Source of the DNA: Eremophila alpestris peregrina | Lineage: Eukaryota; Chordata; Aves; Passeriformes; Alaudidae | Reading direction: 5' to 3' | Assembly (NCBI GenBank): GCA_009792885.1 | Contig: WMCF01000066.1 | Span: 2,288,229-2,352,228 of the forward strand | DNA: 64,000 nucleotides | Program-made: the position numbers and the translations under genes | Part shown: positions 24,179 to 34,096 of the stretch, piece after piece | How positions within the stretch are numbered: the first letter of the stretch is position 1 | Layout of the letters: the number at the start of each line of letters is the position of its first letter | Notes under the pieces: generated by a model | Seen by the model: the letters and a program-made list of their open reading frames with translations, nothing else | What the model was told of the DNA's origin: nothing | Databases searched by the model: none

Positions 24179-25850
24179 TCTGCCCATCACTGTTTGCACA
24201 TTCCCTTCTCACGTGAATGGCTGAGTGCCCACCTTGCAGCACCATGGGCTGGGAAGTCTCTGGCAAACCCTTCAGAGCTGGAATTCTGGGGAAGCAGGTT
24301 CCCCTGGGGTTCTCTGTGATGTTTTCCAGTCTTTTTTTAACCAGGCTGCACCCACAGGTTGTGGGTTTGGTGCAGGCAGCTCAGTGAGGGGGCTGACAAA
24401 CCACCCAGCAGGAGCAGCTGTGGGAGGAGAGGCAGCAGCTCATCCCGTGGAGCCCGGGAGGATGAGTGTGCTCCCAGATGAGTGCATTGTTATGAATTCC
24501 CCAACGGTGGGGGAAAACTTTGATCAGAGCTTGCACCTCATTAGACATCAGAGAATTGAGCCGTGAGACACCGATCCATAGGCAGCCAGGCTTCATTAGC
24601 TGGGCTGCTCGTGGGACTGGCTCTTGGAGGAACACAGGGAGGCTACAAAATTGACTTTTGTTTTTAATTATGTTTATGAGGACTCGGTGTTCCCCCCCCT
24701 TCTGTATTATTTTGCTCTGAGGGCTCTAGCGAGATCAGCTTTGGGCAGCTGAAATTGGTACATCTTTTTTCATCAAAGCAAGCCCAAATTTTCCTTTGGT
24801 TGAATGCTGATGTGTGAATCCCTCTGCTGTGCCCAGGGGATCGTATTTTGGATCATGGGCCTCGTGGGCCAGGTTTCCATCTCGGTCAGCAGATCCCTTG
24901 TTGTGTATCCATGTTTCTCCTGCGTTGCAGGAAGCAAATCCCAACCTGATGCTTTGATTGAGCCCAAAAAGCCCAAGTTAAACACTGCAGTTCAGGGATG
25001 TCAGGAAGCAGAAATGTCAAAAAGAAACATTTCGACATCTCCCAACCCAAAATGTTCAGAACTCTCTGATAAAAAAACAGCTGGAAAAGGCAGTGGGATA
25101 TGCCAGCTGCAGTTTGGGGTCAAACAAGCAGATTTCAGAGCTGCAGAAACCACTGTGGGACAAATCCAGGCAGGATTTGGCCATTAAGGCAGAACCTTTG
25201 CAGTCTGAGGCTGGGTTTGGAGAGCTCTGTGTGAGCTGGGCTGCCTGGTTTCCATCCCCTGCCCTGCCCTTGGTTTTTGGGGAGCCTCTGCCTGAACATC
25301 CCCTCTAACAGAGGACAGCCCTGAGAGAGGCAGGCAGGGCAGCACAGCCACAGGCACAATTCCTGTCAAACTCCTCATTTTACAGACATGGAGGACAATA
25401 AATGTGCCCCTGAAAAGCCTGATTTGCACCATTCTCCTTCTCAGCTGTGCTCTGAGAAGAGACTGAGCCAGAGCACAGAGGCCCCACGTGCTGCAGACGG
25501 AGCCCACAGCTGAGAGGATGGAATTACTCACTCACGGACACGACTCCAGTCGGGATCACAGCTCTGAGAGAAAATAGAAGCAGGCAAGGCAGTGCTGCTG
25601 CTGCCTCCAACCTGCTTGATCCAGACACGGGGAAGAAAAGCCGAGTGCAGAGCAGATGAGAGAGACATTTGCCTCCCTGTGTGCAGGCTGACAAGAAGCA
25701 GGGATGGAGGGATTCATGGCAGGTTCTCTGGCGGCTGGAGGGGGGAACAGGAATCCATCCAAGCTGATTAGTGAGAGGTCTCTCAAAGAGACAGGCTGGC
25801 TGGATTTAATTCCCTAGTCAGCATTCCCAGTATATTGATCTCCTCCTAAG
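24179..25850. other. Non-coding, no gene seen
   Basis: No exon or repeat is recognised. 24640-24720 is T-rich. The phrase 'cagctgcagtttggggtcaa' and nearby sequence around 25100 is unique. Confidence 0.5.
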
Positions 25851-25986
25851 CAGGAGGGAGGGGGAGCAGAGAGAGGGATGGTGGGGAGCAGGGAGAGGAG
25901 AGAAAAATAGGTTGAGGTGGTGAGAGAACGGAGGCAGGGGGAGAAAAATGAGGAGTGGAAGAGGAGAGCAGGAGAACAGGAAAATG
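25851..25986. repeat. Purine-rich (GA) low-complexity tract
   Basis: The + strand is almost all A and G for ~135 bp ('aggagggagggggagcagag', 'gaggagagaaaaatagg'). It lies just left of the adapter-containing assembly junction and may have contributed to a gap there. Confidence 0.8.
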
Positions 25987-26051
25987 GCAGGAATGCAGAG
26001 GCAGCAGTGCTGCTGCTCCAGCTGTGCCATCAGCCAGAGCTGCCACAGGAG

Positions 26052-26125
26052 GTGCAGGCATTACTGCTGGAAAAGGAAGGAATCCAGCTTGGTTGTCCTT
26101 CCCTTGATCCGTGCTGGGGATGCAG
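26052..26125. repeat. False duplication, left copy (74 bp)
   Basis: Identical over 74 bp to 26164-26237; the two copies are separated only by the 38-bp junction adapter. Exact identity plus adapter indicates an assembly or gap-filling artefact. Confidence 0.9.
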
Positions 26126-26163
26126 CTGTCTCTTATACACATCTAGATGTGTATAAGAGACAG
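26126..26163. other. Nextera mate-pair junction adapter (artefact)
   Basis: The 19-bp Tn5 mosaic end CTGTCTCTTATACACATCT is followed directly by its reverse complement AGATGTGTATAAGAGACAG. Two mosaic ends tail to tail form the circularisation junction of Nextera mate-pair libraries. The translation gives the 'SYTHLDVYKRQ' peptide known from contaminated databases. This is not bird DNA and not a Tn5 insertion, because no transposase or other insertion-sequence content is present. Confidence 0.97.
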
Positions 26164-26237
26164 GTGCAGGCATTACTGCTGGAAAAGGAAGGAATCCAGC
26201 TTGGTTGTCCTTCCCTTGATCCGTGCTGGGGATGCAG
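26164..26237. repeat. False duplication, right copy (74 bp)
   Basis: Repeats 26052-26125 exactly. Removing one copy together with the adapter would give continuous sequence through 'gatgcagcagacccc'. Confidence 0.9.
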
Positions 26238-27066
26238 CAGACCCCTGTGATGAAGGAAGGGATGCAGGAGCAGCTGGATGCACCCCTGAGCTGTCTGGGA
26301 GAGGAAGGAGGATGATCAGGTGTTTACCAGAGCATGGGGCAAAGGCAGGAAACTTCAGCACCCGCTGCCTCCTGCTGCACCAGGGATGGAGAAGGGAGAG
26401 ATAAAGTCTCTGCAAGCCAGGAACCCCCACTTCCAACAAGCAGGAAGCTTTAATTTCTAGCCCCAGCTGGTTGTGAGATATTGGGCATTAAAAGCACATT
26501 ATTCTGATCGCTGCCTTACTTCTTTTTCACTTTTATTCCTCACTTGGATTCCAGCTCGATTTTAGTGTGCAGTCCCTCTAGATCCACAAGTGCCAGGAGC
26601 CAGTGCTGTATACCATGCACAGGCTCAGCCTCCCAGCTCTCAGATGGGATAATTAAAGCATTAATCTCTTACTCCAGCAGCCTGGGAGACAGCAGCTGCT
26701 GAAGTAACGTGGAAGGACTGCTACAGAAAGGAGCTTTGCTTCCAGGAGAATGCCAACAGCACCTTTGGAGGTCAGCAAACCTCCTGGAGCTGGGGGAGGC
26801 TCCAGGGCAGAGCACAGTTTGAAACTAGAGGCTGCTCTTGAGTCTCAGATCTGCTCCTCCCTAAAAACTGCCAACCTCACAGGATGTTTGAATTTCTTCC
26901 TGTCAGGCTGAGCTTGGATTGGGTTGGTGGCTCCTTTTCCAAGGAGTTGATAGATCCTTGGGAAATGCAGCCTTGAGCTGGGAGATGAGGATCCATAGTG
27001 GTGCTGCTGGATGAAGTCCCAAAAATTGTTCTCAAAATTGTTGGCTTCTTGCTGTGGGAATATTGA
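26238..27066. other. Non-coding, nothing recognised
   Basis: About 830 bp of unique-looking sequence with no exon, RNA gene or repeat recognised. Confidence 0.5.
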
Positions 27067-27185
27067 TTATTTTTATTTTTTTTTTATCATCCTTGTGGGA
27101 GTACTGTTTTTAAATTTTTTTGGGTGGGTGGGGAGTGTTCTGTCGTCTTTTTTTTTTTTTTTTTTTTTTTTTTTGCTTTTTTTTG

Positions 27186-27227
<42 letters not shown>
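27067..27227. repeat. Long poly-T tract
   Basis: T-rich from 27067. It becomes runs of about 27, 8 and 40 consecutive T, broken by 'gc' and 'ggg', between 27148 and 27227. No retrogene or SINE body is recognised next to it that would explain a poly-A tail on the minus strand. The true length is uncertain. Confidence 0.9.
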
Positions 27228-27230
<3 letters not shown>

Positions 27231-27697
27231 TGCTCTTGGGAGTACCTGGGCTTAATCTCTGTAGAAAATATGAGTTTCTGGGGCAATATTGAGGTTTAGG
27301 AGAAGGAGAGATCTTATATCCTGTGTGTGAGCTCTGTCATAAGGGATGTTTCTTCAGCAGGGCGAAGGGGAAGGTGCTGGAGCGTGACTTTATTGAGATT
27401 ACTGCTCACCTGTGAGGCTGGGGATGTTTGCTGCCACTCTCACAAGAGTGACAGGGATTGTTTAGTCTTGATTAAATGTGGAATTTGTGCTTCAGAAGCT
27501 CCACACCCCCCTTGGGCACTGAATCCCTTCCCCTGTTCCTTTGGCATCCAGCTGCAAAACATCTGCAAGGTACAAAGGGGAGGTCTGGGCTCTTGTGAAG
27601 GTCCAGGGCTCTCCCTTAAATACATGATCCCAGAGGAGCTGCTGCCAGGGATGCCTTAATATTTTAGCCTTTACATTTTCCAAACCCTGTGCTGCAT
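27228..27697. other. Non-coding, nothing recognised
   Basis: 470 bp between the poly-T tract and an LTR. It was checked for a retrocopy that the poly-T could terminate; none is recognised. Confidence 0.45.
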
Positions 27698-28065
27698 TAG
27701 TGCATAACTCCAAACTCCACAGGAAGTGTCTGGCTCACTTTGGTCAGACAGAACAATCCCTCTGGGACCCAAGGACACCCAACAGCCTCAGGCCCTGAAA
27801 AGTGCAAACAAAAGGGAATTGGGGAGGGGAGCAAACTGGGGGTAAATGACTTCATTACCTGAAGCTGTAATTGGAGGATAATTAATTGGAGGATTAACCC
27901 CTGATATTCAAATAGACCAAATTTATAATTGTGTGACAAACTCATGACCATTGTCCATCCTGGGTGTAATCTCTGACTGTCCAAGGTGTAGCTGCTAAAG
28001 GACTTTAATAAATACCCACATTATTCTCTTAACTCTGCTTGGCCTCTATGGATGAACCTTCTGGC
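27698..28065 (+). mobile_element. Solo LTR of the same ERV family as 15804-16185
   Basis: The plus-orientation counterpart of the LTR at 15804-16185. It has 'ttagtgcataactccaaac', 'gcctcaggccctgaaaagtg', 'caaacaaaagggaattgggg' and 'atgacttcattacctgaagc', a clear AATAAA at 28007-28012 and then 'cattattctcttaactctgc' with 'ttggcctctatgg'. There is no flanking internal retroviral sequence, so it is a solo LTR. The right boundary is approximate. Confidence 0.7.
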
Positions 28066-29804
28066 ATCTCCTGTGGGAAAGCCCCCAAACCCTGCCACAC
28101 ACCCCTCAGGGTTTCTCTTCATGAGGTGCCAATGATTTCCATGTCCTGATTAAACCTCCTCAGCCCGATTTCCATTGGCTGCTGTGGAGAGAGGGAGGAG
28201 ATGGATGTGTTCCCTTGATGCCGTGAAGACAAGGCAGCCTGATGAAACCTTTACAGCCAAACTTCTCTGCCACCCACGACCTCCTCTCTTGAGGGGCAGA
28301 GTTGGGAACAAGGAAATCCATTCTCCTCTACTTGAGAAGCTTAACTATGGCTTTGATAGGTCACTGCCTTGGTACCACATTTTATTTTGCCACGAGCACT
28401 GAGATCCATTGCAAATGTGGACACTCCAGGTTTTCTTACTAATGAGAGCACTTACTCTCCCTGGCAAATTTAAAGCAGAAATGTTCTCATTTTTATTGTA
28501 AGGAAGTGGTGAAAGTGCTTTGTTTCACAGTGTACTTAGAGGTGTAATGGAAAATCACCAAGAGCCCCCAAAGACTGAGCAGTAGCTGAGCTGGAGCCCC
28601 CATGTGCTGCCCATGGGGCTCAGCTGGGGGATTGAGCTGGGAGTGCTGGAGCAGGGAAAGGACAGAAGGGAAGTGGTGGGATGGGTGTGCAGTGGGATGA
28701 GTGAAGAGAGGAGGTGGGTTTTGTTGTTTCTGCCTTGTTCAGCTCTCTGGTGCATTCTCCTTTGTTTTCCATCCCCCTCAGGGGTAAATCACTGCCTCTC
28801 CAGGCTCTGGATTGCAGGCAGAGCTCTGTTGCCACCTTCCTTCAGCTGCAGTGCTCTCATGGATGTAGGAATGAGCAAAGAAGTGGCAAAAATTTCGTCC
28901 AGTGCAAAAGACAGCCAGAATAACCCTCCCAGCTTCATCCAGGAGCCACTTCAATCACCCAGCCCAGGGGAATCCTGGCCAAAAGCAAGCCCTGCCCCAG
29001 GCTGCCCTGGAGGAGGCACTGCTCCAGCCTCCCCTCTGCCCCGGCTTAGCAAGCACTGCTGAGGGGAAAATTAACTTTGAATGAAGAGGCCTGTGGGTAG
29101 AGGGACAGAAACCCTGGGAAGGTGATCTGAGGGTACACTGAGGGCCAGCTCTGCGTGCTTTGCTTTATGGAGCTGGGCTTCATTACCCTGCGAGCAGGGA
29201 AGTGCATTCCCAGCTGGAGAGAGGTGAGCCTGCAATTTCCAGCCCAGTGAACGGGTCAGGCAGAGTGTCAGCAAGACCTCTCGTGTGAGGCAGGAGATGT
29301 CCAGGCTTTTTCTTGTCGTAGGAGACAAATCCTGCAGGAGCCCACCTCCTCCTTGCAGCTGGAGGCTCCCAGCTGTGGGAGCTGTGGTGTTTGGGAGGGC
29401 AGGGATGTGGTGCTGGCAGTAATGGGATCCACCTGCTTTAGCACACAGCGCTGCAGGAATTAAAAACGCTCCGTTGTGCCTCTGGAATAGCTGCAATTAA
29501 CCAAATCTGAATAGCCAAGGGCTGGATTCATCTCATAGACACGGTGGGAGACAGCTTGAGGTGTACCCACAAGCACCGATTGGGGTCTGGAGCCTAATGA
29601 GTCCCTGGGAGGCACCCAGTTAGGAGGCAAGATGGATGTGGAGTGGGCTCCAGGCAGGGCTGCCCCACACAGGGGTGTGGTGAGGCAGGGCTGGAAGCTG
29701 TCCTTGGGATGCTGTCACCCTGCAGCTGCAGCAGAGAGGGCACCTGGGCAGTGCCAGAGCCTCTGCTGTGCTGGGCAAAGCCATCCCCCTCCTGCTGCTG
29801 CTGG
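28066..29804. other. Non-coding, no gene seen
   Basis: Mixed composition; no exon or repeat is recognised. Frames of 140-150 codons at 28604-29062 and 29071-29496 resemble no protein. Confidence 0.5.
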
Positions 29805-30380
29805 AATCAGACAATCCCAGCAGGGTCTGAGTTGGAAGGAAACTTAAAAACCATCTTGTTCCAACCCCTGCCATGGACAGGGACACCCTCCCTATCCCAG
29901 GCTGCTCCAAGCCCTGTCCATCCTGGCCTTGGACACTTCCAGGGATCCAGGGGCAGCCACAGCTCCTCTGGGCACCCTGTGCCAGGGCCTCAGCACCCTC
30001 ACAAGGAGAAATTCCTTCCCAATATCCCATCTATCCCTGCCCTCTGGCAGTGGGAAGCCATTCCCTGTGTCCTGTCCCTCCATCCCTTGTCCCCAGTCCC
30101 TCTCCAGCTCTTCTGGAGCCACTTTAGGTCCTGGCAGGGGCTCTGAGCTCTCCCTGGAGCCTTCTCTCCTCCCAGCCTGGCTCCAGAGCAGAGGGGCTCC
30201 AGCCCTGGGAGCATCTCCATGATCTCCTCTGGACTGGCTCCAGCAGCTCCAGGTCCTTGCTGTGCTGGGAGCCCTGAGCTGGACTCAGCTCTGCAGTGGG
30301 GTCTCAGCAGAGCAGATGGGCTGAATCCCCTCCCTCTGCCCACGCTGGGGGCTGAGCCCAGGATGCCTTTGGCTTTCACA
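29805..30380 (-). repeat. CR1 LINE 3' end, longest copy in the window
   Basis: Runs through 'gagttggaaggaaacttaaa', 'cttgttccaacccctgccat', 'cttggacacttccagggatc', 'cacaaggagaaattccttcc', 'ctgtccctccatcccttgtc', 'ccctggagccttctctcctc', 'ctggactggctccagcagct' and 'gggggctgagcccaggatgc'. About 575 bp, reverse orientation, 5'-truncated. Confidence 0.9.
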
Positions 30381-30409
30381 GGGACAGAACTCTGGATTGT
30401 GGCTCCAAA

Positions 30410-30500
30410 CCCGTGTTTTATTCATGACTCAGCCACTTCCCCACCTACAAGATGAGGATAATGATACATTCTTCCTTTAGAAAGGGCTTGTCGTCTCCAA
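30410..30500 (+). repeat. Possible MIR-like SINE remnant
   Basis: 'catgactcagccacttcccc', 'acctacaagatgaggataat' and 'gatacattcttcc' follow the order of the MIR segment 'ctcagtttcctcatctgtaaaatgaggataata'. Weak and tentative. Confidence 0.35.
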
Positions 30501-32264
30501 GTGTGTTACAAACTCTGGTAACAATGTACCTTAATTGAACATTTTCACTTCTTCGAGTTCCAAGAGAAAGTTTGCAGCGAGAATAATTCTTATTTTATGT
30601 GCATTTAATACCCTGAGGTGTGTGGCAGGGTACAGATGGTCACATCCAAGGTGGGAAGAGGACGAAGAACTCTTTTGGGCCCCCCCTCCCTGTTGTGACA
30701 TTGCTGAGCAAGCACTTGTAAATCAAGCCAGCAAGAATTAAAGGCCCCAGTAATGGCTTGGATTAATCTGCTCTGACTTGACTGCCTGAAATTTGGATGT
30801 CAACGTTTGGGGTCTGTCGCCTTGGGCTCCCTCCCAGTCGCTGGAGAGGAATGGGCATCTCCAGAGGCCATTGATCTCCTCCCAGACAGGCTGCCTGGAT
30901 GGATTGCCCTCTGGAGGTGCTGGTCCCTCTCTCCATTGATAAAGAGAGCCCTGAGTACATCTTACATATTTATATTAAAAGTATGTGGAGAGGGATGAAG
31001 GTGAATCCTGCCTGTTGGGATGGAAAGGAGACAGGTCTGCAGCTGCTCTGGTTAAACAAGGGGGATAACCAACATTTCAGGAGCTGCATCCCAAGGGGGG
31101 TTTCCCTAAGGAATATCCTGAGTGCAGCTGGAGGGTTTTTTTGGCTGTTCCAGTCACCTGTGCCATGGTTTGGTATCAATCTGTGCAGCTGCATCTCACA
31201 CCTTTGGGCACAGGACAAAACCTGCTGGTCTTGAGCAATCCCAGCAAGCAAAAAAACACAGGTTCAACCAGCAGAGATTTGCATGGAGACACCAGAGTGA
31301 TGTGCAACATTATAAAATCATAAACCAGAGGAAATGGAAGTTTTGAGCTCCTAACTACCAAACCCCTGAGCTCCGTGCATTTTGTCATCCTAAAAACTAT
31401 TCCAGAGGTGTCAGAAACAAACCATGCGCTTCCAGTCCCTTGTGTCCTCCTTCTGTATTTCAAATGAATAATAGATAAAGGAATCATTTTATTTAAAGGG
31501 AACGAGTTGAATAGTTTGCTTTAAAAAAAACCCACAAAAAAAAAAAAATCCACACAAAAAGCGCCGCGGCACTTGGGCCTGATTTCTGTTATGAAGCAAA
31601 ACTTCCCTTTTTCATTTATTATTGAAGTAAATTAAGCTGATTGTCAGGAATGTGTGTGTTGGGTGCAAATGCTGCCATTGTGAGTTGGGATGAGATGAAT
31701 GAATTTAATTTACCCCTTGGTAGGTTCAGCAGGAGGCTGGGCTGGTGAGCAGCTCCAGCTCTGCCTCCTCCTGGGAGAGCCCTGCCAAGTGTCCTGGGGC
31801 ATTTTCCATGCTGGCATTTTGTTCCTTCACAGGGGCATCTTGTCCCCTTGCCCCAGGGCCAGACAGGGAAAAAGAGGACAAGGAGACGTGCGGGTTCCTT
31901 CCCTGCTCCCTCACAGTGTGTTGTAGCAGCCAAGTCCTCGCTGGGTTTGTTTTTTCTCAGAGCCAGAAAACTGTTTGGAAGCTGCTCCAAGCAGGGCAGA
32001 GGCAGGTGCTGCTTCCAGATTTCCTTGGCCTGGGGATGCACAGGAAGCAGGGCTGCATCCCCAGGCACAGGATGAGGGGGGATGCAGGCTGGAGCCTGGC
32101 TGGGTACCTCAGGTGTGGCACAGGCTCCTCCACAGACCAGAGCATTCCTGTGCCACCCTGCTGATGCCATGATGGTTTTTTTGCTTTTACTTTTATACAG
32201 CTTTTATGAATTCTCAGTGCCATTAACGTTCATGTTTGTAACTCCTTAAATCTGGTAACTTAGC
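30501..32264. other. Non-coding, no gene seen
   Basis: No exon recognised. An A-rich stretch lies at 31520-31560, followed by 'gcgccgcggcac'. 31470-31510 and 31600-31720 are AT-rich. Confidence 0.5.
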
Positions 32265-32630
32265 ACTGCCCTGGTTTTCTGTTGGGCCAAAAGATCAAAC
32301 ATCCCCAAAGCCTCACAGCTGGAAGGCAGAAATCCCAACGCTGTCTGGAGAAACCAAAGTCCCCTCTGGAGTACAACCTGTAAATGAAAATTAGGCCCAT
32401 CTAGGGAGGAACATTTTGGGATAAAGAGATATCACACTATTCATTCAGGCCTCTTATTGAAGCATCTTTGTTAGATATGCTAATTTGCAAAGTTATAAAA
32501 TTGTGTATGTGATCTACCATGTATCCACATTCTCCACATGTTCCACCTTGGTGAAGGGTCACACCATAAAGATCTTTATTAAATACCAAAGTAAAAACTC
32601 TTTATCCTTTAACCACATCTGGCTCTTAAA
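32265..32630 (+). mobile_element. Probable LTR, different family
   Basis: 'ttaggcccatctagggagga', 'acattttgggataaagagat', 'gatatgctaatttgcaaagt', 'gaagggtcacaccataaaga' and 'ctttattaaataccaaagta', then 'ctctttatcctttaaccaca' and 'tctggctctt'. An AT-rich U3-like part, a polyadenylation-like block and a short pyrimidine-rich 'ctggctct' end make an LTR likely. It does not align with the other two LTRs. Boundaries are uncertain. Confidence 0.5.
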
Positions 32631-33552
32631 ATGAAGACCAAGGAAAAGGCATCAGTGTGGTTTTGTTGGAAGTCAGGCTGTGGATAAACAGAGTTGGGCT
32701 GTTGGGGTTAGGGGTTATAAATGAACTCTGGTCTGTTAAGGAAGTTTTTTTTTTAAACTCTGAGTTTTCACAGAATGTTAGGAATTTTTGGTGAATTTAA
32801 GGATGCTTATTTTCTTTTATTTATTACTTTTTTTGCTTATTTGTGGTCTGTACTGTAGTGATGGTCAGGAGTAAATCTCAACCTACTTGGGTGGTTTTTA
32901 CTTTTATACAAAACTTTACGTATTCTATATTTACTATTAATTACTAATAATAACTTACTACATTAGAATGTGCTTAACACTCTGAAACCAATTAAAAAGA
33001 GTCTTCAGTGGTGTAGAAAATGGAAGAGAAGAAGAAGAAGGAAAAGGACAGTATTAAACTTTAAGTCTTTTATCTTGTCTAGAACATCTAAAAAATAGCC
33101 CTAAATTCCCACATTGGGCTTGGGATGAGGAGTGTCAGATTCTTTGGTAGTCCTCCAAAAGTTCTGATCTTGCTTGGATCAGAGAGATGCTGCTGACTCC
33201 AGGCCCAGCTCTTCCCTGGGTAAATGCAGCCCTCTCCAAGCTTGTGGTGGAGACATCCCTGACTTCCACCAGTGCCTCCAGGAACAAGTCAGGAGAGTTT
33301 TTCTCTTGGAAATTGGAGTGGTGGGATCTTATTAAATGTCCTGCAGGAATGCTGAGAGTGTGTGGAGCTTCTGTCAGGACAGAAGTGTGCTGGAGGCAGG
33401 GAAAAGCACTCACCAGCTGGGAATAATGGGACTGGTGGAGGAGGAAGAAGAGATTTCAGCCCTGATTTGTGGTGAGGGAGCCATTGAATTCCAGGTTATT
33501 GCTTGTGCCACACAGGCAGCCAGGCAAAGGCTAAATCCTGTAATCATCCAAT
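32631..33552. other. AT-rich block, origin unclear
   Basis: 32700-33060 is unusually AT-rich ('tactattaattactaataat', 'ttctatatttac'), unlike its neighbours, and may be further ERV/LTR material next to the probable LTR. A GAA run ('gaagagaagaagaagaagg') lies near 33025-33045. 33100-33550 looks like ordinary non-coding DNA. Confidence 0.45.
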
Positions 33553-33650
33553 AATTAAGGTTGTGAAAACCTCTAGGATCATCAAGTCCAACCAATTACC
33601 AGCACTGCCAGCCCCCCTCCACTGAACCCTGCCCATGAAAGGTCCATGTT
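33553..33650 (-). repeat. CR1 tail fragment
   Basis: 'aattaaggttgtgaaaacct', then 'ctaggatcatcaagtccaac', 'caattaccagcactgccag' and 'ctgcccatgaaaggtcc'. A diverged CR1 3' end in reverse orientation. Confidence 0.7.
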
Positions 33651-33841
33651 CCCACTGGCTGCAGCCCCTGAGCTCCTGCACACCTGAGCCTGGGTCAGTG
33701 GCAGAGGCTCAGAGAGGTGGCATTTCCTGGAGAGACCCCAGCTCAGGAGAACCCAGGGATACTGGTACTGCAGGGAAAACTTCTGCTGGAAAAGTGATCC
33801 CAGAACAAACACAGGGTGACTTCTCACAGGACAGTGTCATA

Positions 33842-34096
33842 GCAGGACACAGGGAATGGCTTCCCACTGCCAGAGGGCAGGGTTAGATGGGACACTGGGA
33901 AGAAATTCTTCTCTGTGAGGGTGGAAAAGCCCTGGCACTGGGTTCTGAGTCCAGCTGCTTCTCTGCTACAATGGTTTGACTCTCTCAAACCAACTTGGAG
34001 CAACCTGGCTCTGTGGAAGATGTCCCTGCCCATGGCAGGGGTTGGAATGAGATGGGCTTTGGGGTCCCTCCCAGCTGAAAGCATTCCATGATCTTG
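33842..34096 (+). repeat. CR1 3' end with small insertion
   Basis: 'aggacacagggaatggcttc', 'gttagatgggacactgggaa', 'gaaattcttctctgtgaggg', 'tggaagatgtccctgcccat' and 'ggcaggggttggaatgagat'. The middle (about 33945-34000) is replaced by unrelated sequence. Confidence 0.9.

Noticed and set aside
26126..26163. Tn5-like mosaic ends as a real transposon
   Set aside because: The two ends are directly fused with nothing between them, and the 74-bp flanks are identical, unlike the 9-bp target duplication of Tn5. It is a library adapter.
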